A DNA stretch of 64,000 bases from an uncultured Chitinophaga sp. (GTDB taxonomy: Bacteria; Bacteroidota; Bacteroidia; Chitinophagales; Chitinophagaceae), in assembly GCF_937898475.1 (NCBI RefSeq), contig NZ_CALEJS010000011.1, positions 124,001 through 188,000 on the forward strand, in the 5' to 3' direction. Position 1 is the stretch's first letter; each line of letters opens with the position of its first letter. Position numbers and translations under genes: made by a program. Positions 10,102 through 17,855 of the stretch are shown here, piece after piece. The notes below the pieces were generated by a model. That model was not told the origin of the DNA, did not search any database, and was given only the letters and a program-made list of their open reading frames with translations.

Positions 10102-10692
10102 TTATAAGTCGTTGTGGAGGAACAGTAGTAAAAGCACTATGAACTTGTGCTCCGTGTTTTTCTGGATATAGTCATTAAGCTTTACCATGGCGGCAGAGAG
10201 GTGTTCTTTCACGGTGTTACGGGAAATATTAAGCTCGCTGGCCACTTCGTCATAGGTTTTACCTTCCAGCTTGCAGCGGGTAACAATTTTACGCCTTTGC
10301 GGGGATAATTCGGCAATGGCTTTTTCCAGCAGATGGTACTGTCCTTCCTGCATGGTTTTATAATCCAGGGATAACTCGTCTCCCAGTTCCTGCGCCAGTA
10401 GCTTTTTATGCAGGTTTTGTTCGCGCAGTTTCTTCCGGGTATAGTTCACAGATAGATTAAAACTGATCACAAACAACCAGCCAGCCACGGATTGAGAGGC
10501 GCTGATCTCCTGTCTTTTTTCCCAAAGCTTTATAAATACCTCCTGTAAGATATCTTCGGCTACCGTTGTTTCCTTCACAAATTTGAGGATATTGCGGTAA
10601 ACCACTTCGTGATACTTCCAGTATAGGGTATCAAAGGCGGCTACATCATTTTTATGTAACCTTTCTACTAATACAGCATCTAGTGTGTTCAT
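10102..10692 (-). CDS. ECF RNA polymerase sigma factor (sigma-70 family)
   Basis: The 196-aa protein has region 2 (AFDTLYWKYHEVVYRNI, then EDILQEVFIKLWEKR) and region 4 with a helix-turn-helix at VASELNISRNTVKEHLSAA. This is the normal size and layout of ECF sigma factors linked to FecR and SusC. I chose the ATG at 10692; the frame is open to a TTG 39 bp upstream, but those extra residues do not resemble the family. It should direct transcription of the downstream SusCD operon when released by FecR. It is divergent from the secreted hydrolase gene, with about 285 bp between them. Confidence 0.92.
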   Translation of the reverse strand: MNTLDAVLVERLHKNDVAAFDTLYWKYHEVVYRNILKFVKETTVAEDILQEVFIKLWEKRQEISASQSVAGWLFVISFNLSVNYTRKKLREQNLHKKLLAQELGDELSLDYKTMQEGQYHLLEKAIAELSPQRRKIVTRCKLEGKTYDEVASELNISRNTVKEHLSAAMVKLNDYIQKNTEHKFIVLLLLFLHNDL

Positions 10693-10977
10693 GTTGGCAT
10701 TTGGTTGTAAAAGCAGTCCCGCTTCCCCCAAAGCAAAAGTTCCCTTTTTTTGAACTATAAAATACTGACATTTCTTATGACTTTATAACAAAAATTTAAA
10801 TTAAAATATTTGCAAATGTGCTTTACGTTGATAAGTACACTCTTCTCTTTGCCTTATAACACTAAAGTTGGTATAGGCAACTATACGCTCAAACCTGTAA
10901 ATGACCGCTTTCCCCTATTCTTTTCAGATTAATTTTCCTATTCTTTATTTTGACCGGCAAAACGATAATCCAGATTT

Positions 10978-13422
10978 ATGATGCTCAGACGAACCCTGTT
11001 ACTATGGATCTTACTGCTGGGGCAAACGATATTGCATGCCCAGGAAAAGTATGTTTTTACCAAAGGACTGATCAGCGGCCCATGCCATCAATATGGCAGA
11101 CAAGCCCTTTTTACCGACCAGCTGGCCTGGATGCTGAATGCGGGTAAGCTGCCAGCACCCGTGGAAGGCGGCACTGCTCCTGTTAATGATAAAGATGCCG
11201 CCGGCAGCTGGCAGGCTATCCTGGCAGATAGCGCAGGCATGTTCAAAGGACGGGCTATCAATAACGGCTATCTTTATCTAACGTATGAATCAGCTACTGC
11301 ACAAACAGCAGTGTTAAATATCAGCGGCCACCAGATGGTGTATGTAAATGGCGTACCGCATGCAGGCGATATCTACCGTTATGGCTGGATGTACTCGCCC
11401 ATACAGCTTAAAAAAGGCCTGAATGAATTTTATGTACGTACGGCCAGAAGCTGGGGCAGGCAAGGCATACAGGCACAACTGCTATTTCCGCAGCAACCCG
11501 TGTATATCAGTAAAGCAGATTCCACCATGCCTTTTATAGTCAACGGTCAGGAAAATGACGGCTTGTGGGGCGCGGTGGTAATCGTCAATACTACCGCCAA
11601 ACCACTGAAAGGACTGCAACTGAGAGCCAGTGTAGCGGGTAAAGGGATCACTACAGCAATAGCTGACATTGCACCGATGACCACCCGCAAGGTTGGTTTC
11701 CGGATAAACGCCGGCAACGTTCGTCAGAAAGGCGATGCCACCTGCACACTGACGCTGATCAATAACAAACAATCTGTTGATGAAAAAACACTGGCCCTGC
11801 AGGTAGCAGATGCCGGTGAACATTACAGCAGCACCTTTGTAAGTAATATTGACGGCAGTGTTCAGTATTACAGTGTATCCCCACAGGTACCCGCGGCGGC
11901 TGATACTGCCAAAGCCCCTGCCCTTTTCCTTTCTGTTCACGGCGCTGAAGTACAGGCTATTAACCAGGCCCGCGCCTATGTGCAGAAAGACTGGGGCGTA
12001 CTGGTGGCGCCTACCAACCGCCGCCCAAGAGGTTTTAACTGGGAAGACTGGGGAAGGCTGGATGCACTGGAAGTACTGACTATCGCCCGGCAAACCTTTT
12101 CGCCAGATCCCAGCCGTATTTATCTTACCGGCCATTCCATGGGTGGGCATGGCAGCTGGTACCTGGGCGCCACCTACCCGGGCAAATGGGCGGCCATCGC
12201 TCCCTGCTCCGGCTATCCTACTTTGATGGGTTACGGATCAGCAGACGGTCTCATACCGGATTCACCTCGCAACAATACAGAGAAAGTGCTGCTCAGGGCC
12301 AGCAACCCAAGCAATGTGCTGCAGCTGGCCACCAACTATAAAGCAGCCGGTGTATACATATTGCATGGGGATAGCGATAAAGTGGTATCTGTAAACTATG
12401 CCCGCCAGATGAAACAGGTATTGTCTGGCTTTCATCCCGACTTCAGTTACTATGAATACCCGGGTGGCGAACACTGGTATGGTAACCAGTGTGTGGACTG
12501 GGATCCGCTGTTTGCCTATTTCAAATGGCATACTATCACACCAGACAGCAGCTATAATAATATCGACTTTACCACCGCCAATCCGGCTATCTCTTCAGGC
12601 ATGCGCTGGGCGCATATATTACAGCAACAGCAGTCCCTGGAGTTTAGCCGCATACAGCTAAGCAGGAGCGCCGACAGGCAAACCATCAGCGGTACTACCG
12701 CCAACGTACAAACGCTGATACTTATATTGTCTGACATCGCACCTGGCACCACCGTCCGCATACAGCTGGATGGCGAAGCGCCTATTGCCTATACCAAACA
12801 AAACACCGATACATTGTACCTGCACAAGGCATCGCAGTGGACTACAGGCACATTACCTCCTGCCGGCGAAAAAGGCGTACAACGAAATGGCACACTTAAA
12901 GAAGCTTTCAACAACAGGATGGTATTTGTGTATGGCACAACAGGAACAAAGGAAGAAAATGAATGGGCCTATAACAAAGCCCGTTATGATGCGGAAACAT
13001 GGTACTACAGGGGTAATGGCGCGGTGGATCTTATAGCAGACAAGGATTTCAGCGCAGCCGCCTATGCAGACAGAGGGGTAATTTTATACGGACATGCAGC
13101 CAGTAACAAGGCATGGAACAGCTTACTGCAGCATTGCCCCATACAGGTTAACAGGGGGAAACTGCAGGCCGGCAACAAGCAATTTACCGGCGATGACCTG
13201 GCCGCGTATTTTGTCTGGCCAAGGGAAGACAGCAAAACCGCTTCCGTGGCAGTGATCAGCGGCACCGGCTTAAACGGCCTCCGCGCAGCAGAAGCCAACC
13301 AGTATTTTGCAGGGGGCAGCGGCTTTCCCGATTATATGATCTTCAGCGCCGAACTTCTGAAAGGGGATATCAATGCGGTGAAGGCCGCTGGATTTTATGA
13401 TAATAAGTGGAGGTTGGAGTAA
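10978..13422 (+). CDS. Secreted prolyl-oligopeptidase-like alpha/beta-hydrolase (putative esterase)
   Basis: The 814-aa protein begins with a signal peptide of about 21 residues ending ILHAQ. Residues 22-290 look like beta-sandwich domains. An alpha/beta-hydrolase domain follows, with the nucleophile elbow GHSMGGHG (Ser387), a candidate acid in LHGDSDKVV (Asp465 or Asp467) and a candidate His in GGEHWYG (His499). A second beta-rich region extends to the C-terminus. Such enzymes are secreted esterases or peptidases, and the exact substrate is not evident. It is divergent from the ECF sigma gene and could act on the substrate of that locus, but no shared regulation is proven. There is no clear T9SS sorting tail; the C-terminus ends AAGFYDNKWRLE. 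Confidence 0.8.
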   Translation: MMLRRTLLLWILLLGQTILHAQEKYVFTKGLISGPCHQYGRQALFTDQLAWMLNAGKLPAPVEGGTAPVNDKDAAGSWQAILADSAGMFKGRAINNGYLYLTYESATAQTAVLNISGHQMVYVNGVPHAGDIYRYGWMYSPIQLKKGLNEFYVRTARSWGRQGIQAQLLFPQQPVYISKADSTMPFIVNGQENDGLWGAVVIVNTTAKPLKGLQLRASVAGKGITTAIADIAPMTTRKVGFRINAGNVRQKGDATCTLTLINNKQSVDEKTLALQVADAGEHYSSTFVSNIDGSVQYYSVSPQVPAAADTAKAPALFLSVHGAEVQAINQARAYVQKDWGVLVAPTNRRPRGFNWEDWGRLDALEVLTIARQTFSPDPSRIYLTGHSMGGHGSWYLGATYPGKWAAIAPCSGYPTLMGYGSADGLIPDSPRNNTEKVLLRASNPSNVLQLATNYKAAGVYILHGDSDKVVSVNYARQMKQVLSGFHPDFSYYEYPGGEHWYGNQCVDWDPLFAYFKWHTITPDSSYNNIDFTTANPAISSGMRWAHILQQQQSLEFSRIQLSRSADRQTISGTTANVQTLILILSDIAPGTTVRIQLDGEAPIAYTKQNTDTLYLHKASQWTTGTLPPAGEKGVQRNGTLKEAFNNRMVFVYGTTGTKEENEWAYNKARYDAETWYYRGNGAVDLIADKDFSAAAYADRGVILYGHAASNKAWNSLLQHCPIQVNRGKLQAGNKQFTGDDLAAYFVWPREDSKTASVAVISGTGLNGLRAAEANQYFAGGSGFPDYMIFSAELLKGDINAVKAAGFYDNKWRLE

Positions 13423-13462
13423 TTAAGGATTAATAATTAATACGACGGTTGCCCTGATGTCA

Positions 13463-13520
13463 GCAATCTCTTAACGTTATCTTCATGAAGGTGAAATAGA
13501 AGATGGTGTTAAGAGATTGC
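13463..13520. terminator. Long stem-loop between convergent genes (probable bidirectional terminator)
   Basis: Arms at 13463-13484 and 13499-13520 are complementary over 22 positions except for a 3-nt internal mismatch. The outer 13 bp (GCAATCTCTTAAC) and inner 6 bp (ATCTTC) pair perfectly around a 14-nt loop. It lies between the plus-strand hydrolase and the minus-strand T9SS protein, where a terminator serving both is expected. There is no strong T-run on either side, so the termination mode is uncertain. Confidence 0.55.
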
Positions 13521-13552
13521 TTCGTGGTTTCGTGGCTTCATATGCCAGTTGG

Positions 13553-14230
13553 CTACTGATATAGCCTTACTTTCCCTATCATCACCTTTCCTTGCGGCGT
13601 AGTTACATTGACAATGTACACGCCGTCTGTATACTGACCGGACAGGCGGAAGCGCCGGTCTTCCAGTAATTCATGCTGCATTTCCCTACCTTTGATATCA
13701 TGAATGGATAACCGGCTGCCGGCCCATTGTTCATTACCTACCAGCAATAACTCTCCCGAAGAGGTATTGGATGATAAATGCAGTTTTACCGCTTTTGGCG
13801 GTACGGTTACAAAGCCAGATGCATCTCCTATCGCCTGCTGGCGCTGACAGGGACTAACCGTTACCGTGATGGAATCGCGGATCCTGTCGTCAGCAAATAA
13901 TTCGGAAACAACATAATAAACAGTACTTACTCCCGGACTCACGGTGTACCGGCTGCCAACATGCAGCAGGTTCCCTCCTGCAGGTGCATCATACCACAAC
14001 GTTTCGGGAAAAGGTGTGCTGGTGGTGGCAGTAAGGGTAGCGCTATCACCCTGGCATATACTTACCTGTTCATACTGAATGGTAAGCCTTGCATTAGCGG
14101 TCCATTGTGCATAGAACTTTGAAGCGGCTTCGGGTCCCTGGGCAACCGTAACTAAAGGGCAATACATTGAAAGTAACAATATGGCATAGTTGCGCACACT
14201 GCTGCGACTAAGTGGAATTTTCCTAAGCAT
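13553..14230 (-). CDS. Small secreted Ig-like protein with T9SS type A sorting domain
   Basis: The 225-aa protein has a signal peptide of about 31 residues ending TVAQ. An Ig/PKD-like module follows at about 50-125 (SICQGDSATLTATT, then YYVVSELF). The C-terminal 75-80 residues are a typical type IX sorting domain, with LSIHDIKGREM, GVYIVNVTTPQGKVMIGKV and the terminal RLYQ. The protein is therefore expected to cross the outer membrane by the T9SS and be attached or released there. No catalytic domain is visible. It is probably a fragment-sized relative of the repeat-rich surface proteins in this genome, and no function can be assigned. Confidence 0.8.
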   Translation of the reverse strand: MLRKIPLSRSSVRNYAILLLSMYCPLVTVAQGPEAASKFYAQWTANARLTIQYEQVSICQGDSATLTATTSTPFPETLWYDAPAGGNLLHVGSRYTVSPGVSTVYYVVSELFADDRIRDSITVTVSPCQRQQAIGDASGFVTVPPKAVKLHLSSNTSSGELLLVGNEQWAGSRLSIHDIKGREMQHELLEDRRFRLSGQYTDGVYIVNVTTPQGKVMIGKVRLYQ

Positions 14231-14460
14231 ACGTTTAAAACAGGTTTAACGGGGGTTTTCTAAAATGATCTTGTTGTACCAGTCATTCCGGTCTTGGTAT
14301 CGTATCTAAAGTTATTTTGACATATATTAATGACGGCTCTACACTGTATAATGGAAACGGAAGATGAAGGTACGGATATTTATATTCTGGCCAACTACAT
14401 AATGATGGGGTAGCCGGTAAGCAGTGTGGAGGTATGCAATATTCGTTAATTACCGCAGGA

Positions 14461-14504
14461 TGTTATGTAGATGTTATGTACATGTTATGTAGATGATATG
14501 TATC
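14461..14504. repeat. Two 22-bp degenerate tandem copies
   Basis: Positions 14461-14482 and 14483-14504 are near-copies that share TGTTATGTAGATG and then diverge slightly. The second copy merges into the hairpin at 14484-14531. Confidence 0.7.
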
Positions 14505-14531
14505 TTAAAAGATACACATCATCTACATAAC
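14484..14531. repeat. 23-bp inverted repeat, 2-nt spacer
   Basis: Arms 14484-14506 and 14509-14531 are complementary at 22 of 23 positions. The single mismatch is an A-C pair in plus-strand RNA but a G-U wobble in minus-strand RNA, so a minus-strand transcript could pair over the full length. It lies downstream of the small lipoprotein gene on the minus strand, where it could act as a terminator or mRNA 3' protecting structure. Confidence 0.75.
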
Positions 14532-14590
14532 TACAATATAATGTCTACGGAAATACCTTAAGTTCACTACCGGATCTATACCAGTCCGGG

Positions 14591-14986
14591 TTACTGTTGA
14601 GACTCAACCAATACGATCTTTACCCTGACAGCCCCCTCCGGCGCACCGCCCGGGGTACCGTTTGGCAGTTGTCTTTCAATGGAAAGACTTCCCTGGGTGT
14701 GGGTATATGAGTAGGAGAAACCCGCATAAACTTCCGGTAAAGCCTCATAGGTGCCACCGTTATCGCCGGAGATGGACACGACTATGCCAAAATCCTGGTT
14801 TACCCGGCCATCGATCTCGGGGATGGGAAGGGTAACCACCCAGCTCTGGTTCGGGATCAGCTCCCAGTCGGTAGCTGCCACATCGAAAAAGATCGTCTGA
14901 TTAGGTGTAACATACTCATATTTCTTGGTGCAGCCCGTAAATAGCACGGCCATTAAAAGAACCGGTAAAAATAAAAACGTTTTCAT
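14591..14986 (-). CDS. Small lipoprotein of unknown function
   Basis: Starting at the ATG at 14986 gives a 131-aa protein with a clear lipoprotein signal (MKTFLFLPVLLMAVLFTGC). A longer frame to 15034 adds residues upstream of this signal and is less likely. The mature part is beta-rich and acidic, with no motif I recognise. It stands alone between the T9SS Ig-like gene and the eCIS-associated DUF4157 gene, which is divergent from it. No function is assigned. Confidence 0.65.
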   Translation of the reverse strand: MKTFLFLPVLLMAVLFTGCTKKYEYVTPNQTIFFDVAATDWELIPNQSWVVTLPIPEIDGRVNQDFGIVVSISGDNGGTYEALPEVYAGFSYSYTHTQGSLSIERQLPNGTPGGAPEGAVRVKIVLVESQQ

Positions 14987-15176
14987 GCTGTGAAGGTTTT
15001 GATATATTCGTGCGCGGAATATTAAATATAGCACTCATATAACAAAGACAATGCCACAATACGATAGGTTACTGTTGCTTACAGGAACGGTAAATGGTTC
15101 ACCGTTAATAGCTGCCAGCTATATTTCCGGTTATACAATTTTTTCCCTACATTTATGTCATACCTGGTAAACCCTG

Positions 15177-15749
15177 ATGCCCATGTTTACACAACAATCC
15201 TCAAAAGATACCTTTTCTGCCGGTTCCCGCGCTGCTGCGGATCAAGCCGTTTCCACCTCCGCCCTGCAAATGAAAGCACCGAAAGAAGATGAGATGCTGC
15301 AGGGAAAATTCGTTACACAGCTGCAATTGCCCGAGGAAGAGGAAAAAGCCGTACAGGGAAAGTTTGTGCTGCAGAAAGCAGCCAAGGAAGAGGAGCAACT
15401 GCTGCAGGGAAAATTTCCGGCCCAGCTGAAGGAGAATAAAACCGGTATGCCGGATAAACTGAAATCAGGAATAGAGCAGCTATCCGGGATGGATATGTCA
15501 GACGTTAAAGTACACTATAATTCAAGTCAGCCGGCCCAGCTGAGCGCGCTCGCCTACGCGCAGGGGAATGATATACATGTAGGGCCCGGCCAGGAAAAAC
15601 ATCTGCCCCATGAGGCCTGGCATGTAGTGCAGCAACGCCAGGGAAGGGTGCAGCCTACCATGCAAATGAAAGAAAGCATTCCGGTGAATGATGATCCGGG
15701 GCTGGAACAGGAAGCGGATAGGATGGGGCAAAAAGCGGCAGAGGGATAA
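15177..15749 (+). CDS. DUF4157 (eCIS core domain) protein, free-standing
   Basis: The 190-aa protein carries a DUF4157 domain at about 88-190: a metallopeptidase-like site HEAWH at 145-149, followed by DPGLEQEADRMG with a possible third ligand. DUF4157 domains are strongly linked to extracellular contractile injection systems and often sit at the front of eCIS toxin cargo. Here nothing follows the domain, so no toxin module is attached. The N-terminal 85 residues are low-complexity, acidic and repetitive, with QGKF at 42-45, 60-63 and 77-80. No signal peptide is seen, fitting a cytoplasmic protein loaded into the particle. It lies at the 3' end of the eCIS cluster, converging on it. It may be a cargo carrier, a processing protease or a remnant of a longer toxin. 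Confidence 0.85.
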   Translation: MPMFTQQSSKDTFSAGSRAAADQAVSTSALQMKAPKEDEMLQGKFVTQLQLPEEEEKAVQGKFVLQKAAKEEEQLLQGKFPAQLKENKTGMPDKLKSGIEQLSGMDMSDVKVHYNSSQPAQLSALAYAQGNDIHVGPGQEKHLPHEAWHVVQQRQGRVQPTMQMKESIPVNDDPGLEQEADRMGQKAAEG

Positions 15750-15752
15750 CGC

Positions 15753-15929
15753 TTACTTCCGATCCATCAACTTAGCGTTTTTCAACATCGCATTTGCCTT
15801 TGCAAGCTTTTCAGGAAACAATGTACCATCAACGGTGCTCCTGGTAACAACTACCGATTCACCATCCGGAAGCTCCAGGATTATTGTACGCTTCTGAGTT
15901 TTCTTATTGCTTCTTTTGATAATAGACAT
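15753..15929 (-). CDS. Small 58-aa protein of unknown function
   Basis: The likely start is the ATG at 15929 (MSIIKRSNKK), giving 58 residues. The frame continues upstream to 16019, but that part overlaps the DUF6934 gene and looks non-coding. The protein is very basic at the N-terminus and contains ILELPDGESVVVTRST, resembling a small beta domain, then a Lys/Ala-rich helix. It begins 10 bp after the DUF6934 gene and is probably its operon partner. The family is not recognised. Confidence 0.5.
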   Translation of the reverse strand: MSIIKRSNKKTQKRTIILELPDGESVVVTRSTVDGTLFPEKLAKANAMLKNAKLMDRK

Positions 15930-15939
15930 AATCATAAAT

Positions 15940-16392
15940 TTAAGTATTTTTCCTGACAAAAAATGCATGATAATCAATAGCTGATGAGGGATCGAAAGAG
16001 ACTTCTTCCAGGTTACCATCGGATAGCACTAATGCGGTGATTAAATATTCGTTGCTAAATACATAATAGTAGTTCCGTAAAATGCGCCTGTAAAGCCTGG
16101 TACGGTCGCTGCTGCTACCAACAAAAAATATTGTGGCATCGGGAAGCTCACTTAAAAAGGATACTATTATCTTAACTACCGTAGCCAGCACTTTTATGAT
16201 ATCGCCATTATTAGAACCGACAGTATCGTCCAGGGTTCCATTTGGCAATTGATCACCGAATCCAATATTATAGTACCGTGGTATTTCCATTGCCGTAAAC
16301 TCTACAGCTTTCTCAATTTCCTGCTTCCCTGAGCTTACAAAAACATATCGTTCAGAACTAACGCGGGTGAACAAATAGGATGGTTGGTTCAT
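15940..16392 (-). CDS. DUF6934 family protein
   Basis: The 150-aa soluble protein matches the pattern of DUF6934: a start of MNQPSY, the block GFGDQLPNGTLDDTVGSNNGD followed by KVLATV, the FVGSSSDRTRLYRRIL segment and a YHAFFVRK end. The family is widespread in Bacteroidota and its function is unknown to me. It usually sits with another small gene, as it does here with the 58-aa ORF. The pair lies between the eCIS ATPase gene and the DUF4157 gene. Whether it belongs to the injection system or is an independent module (for example toxin-antitoxin-like) cannot be told from the sequence. Confidence 0.7.
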   Translation of the reverse strand: MNQPSYLFTRVSSERYVFVSSGKQEIEKAVEFTAMEIPRYYNIGFGDQLPNGTLDDTVGSNNGDIIKVLATVVKIIVSFLSELPDATIFFVGSSSDRTRLYRRILRNYYYVFSNEYLITALVLSDGNLEEVSFDPSSAIDYHAFFVRKNT

Positions 16393-16514
16393 CTGATTAT
16401 TGCTTTACTAATAACACTCATCAAATAAAGCGCAATAATAAAGCCCTTAAACGGAAAATAAGTTAATTACGCGTTAACACCGTCAGGAATATTTATATCA
16501 AAATAACACTCCCC

Positions 16515-17855
16515 TTACACTGTCTTTCCTTCCTTTCCAAACTCTTTCCTGATACCCGCCATCACATCTTTATACAGGATAGTCTGGCTGCCCCGTTTCA
16601 ACGCCATTAAACAGCTATAACGGCTGATATTGATAATAGCGCCTCCTGCCATCTCATACTTCCTGGCGATATCTTCCAGGTCCAGCTTATCCTCCAGTTG
16701 CAGGTGCGCCGGAAAAGCCTGCTGCCATAAACGTAAACGGTGCTCAGGCCCCGGCATGGAGAAATAGATCATCGATTGAAAACGCCGGCTGAAAGCTTCG
16801 TCAATATTTGCCTTTAGATTGGTAGCGAGGATCACCATTCCCGGGAAGTCTTCTATCCGCTGCAATAGATAAGCTACTTCCTGGTTGGCATAACGGTCGT
16901 TGGAAGACGATGTTTGTGTGCGTTTGCCAAACAGCGCATCTGCCTCATCAAAGAACAGTATCCAGTGCTGGTGCGCCGCCCTGTCAAATACCTGGGCCAG
17001 GTTCTTTTCTGTTTCACCAATGTATTTGGACACGATCATGGAAAGATCTATGCGATACACATCCATGTTAAAGCTCTTTCCCAGCAAACAGGCAGTCAGC
17101 GATTTACCGGTGCCCGGCGGGCCATAGAACAGGCTGCGGTAGCCCGGCTTGATCTTACGGCTCATACCCCATTCGTTCATCAGGGTATCACCATGCTCAA
17201 TCCATGCGCGGATCTCGTCCACTTCCTCCATGGTATGATCTTCCAGTACCAGGTCGCTCCATTCGAGGCCCGTATGGATACGTTTTGCCGGGAAGTGTAT
17301 ACTGTAATCCGGTTTATGGGCGGTACCCAGTGTGAAATAGCTGAGGTATTCCGGGTACAGGCTCAGCGTGCCGCTTAAGAACGGTTCTTCTGCATTGGCG
17401 GGGATCAGCTTCAGTATAGCGTGTTTGGCAAAGAAATGATCCGGTCCGAAAAGCTCTATCAGCTGAAAACGTTGCTGCAGGCTGTTGGCCGCCAGCAGGA
17501 ATGCCGCCGTTTCGCCGGTAGGCAGAAAGCCGCCGTGATGCAGGCCTTTAATCCCGCCAAACTCCGTAAACCCACGGTCGTAAGTGGCGTTCCTGATGAA
17601 GAACACGTCCAGTAACTGCGGACGGATATGCGGGATCAATGCCAGCAGCAACACCAGCCTTTCCATTGTGTTCATTTTGTAATGCAGCACGATCTGTGCA
17701 TATACGGCCGGCTCTCCGCTGAGATCGGGCGGCGGTGGCTCTTCCTGTTCGCTGCCTGTATCGTCTGCTGCAAAGTATCTTTTCATCCGCAGGTCTGCCA
17801 GCTGCTGAAACCAGCTTAGCTCCCGGTTTAACACCGCTACATTATCCTGTATCAT
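16515..17855 (-). CDS. eCIS AAA+ ATPase (Afp15-like)
   Basis: The 446-aa protein has an alpha-helical N-terminal half and a C-terminal AAA+ domain. Walker A is GPPGTGKS at about 245-252, Walker B is ILFFDEADALFG at about 299-310, sensor 1 is ILATN at about 342-346 and the arginine finger is RR at about 357-358. AAA+ ATPases of this type end eCIS operons (Afp15/Pvc15) and are thought to help assembly or cargo loading rather than sheath recycling. I start it at 17855: its ATG overlaps the TGA of the tape-measure gene (ATGA), giving translational coupling. A frame to 17993 would overlap that gene by over 140 bp and is rejected. Confidence 0.92.
   Translation of the reverse strand: MIQDNVAVLNRELSWFQQLADLRMKRYFAADDTGSEQEEPPPPDLSGEPAVYAQIVLHYKMNTMERLVLLLALIPHIRPQLLDVFFIRNATYDRGFTEFGGIKGLHHGGFLPTGETAAFLLAANSLQQRFQLIELFGPDHFFAKHAILKLIPANAEEPFLSGTLSLYPEYLSYFTLGTAHKPDYSIHFPAKRIHTGLEWSDLVLEDHTMEEVDEIRAWIEHGDTLMNEWGMSRKIKPGYRSLFYGPPGTGKSLTACLLGKSFNMDVYRIDLSMIVSKYIGETEKNLAQVFDRAAHQHWILFFDEADALFGKRTQTSSSNDRYANQEVAYLLQRIEDFPGMVILATNLKANIDEAFSRRFQSMIYFSMPGPEHRLRLWQQAFPAHLQLEDKLDLEDIARKYEMAGGAIINISRYSCLMALKRGSQTILYKDVMAGIRKEFGKEGKTV

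Larger units (their letters stand above)
14231..14590. other. 360-bp intergenic region with tandem and inverted repeats
   Basis: No gene is supported here. The only visible structure is at 14461-14531: two degenerate 22-bp tandem copies built on TGTTATGTAGATG, the second of which also forms the left arm of a long hairpin (entered separately). The rest shows nothing recognisable. Confidence 0.6.

Noticed and set aside
10693..10731. TTG-initiated extension of the ECF sigma factor
   Set aside because: The added residues do not resemble the family start, and an ATG follows at 10692.
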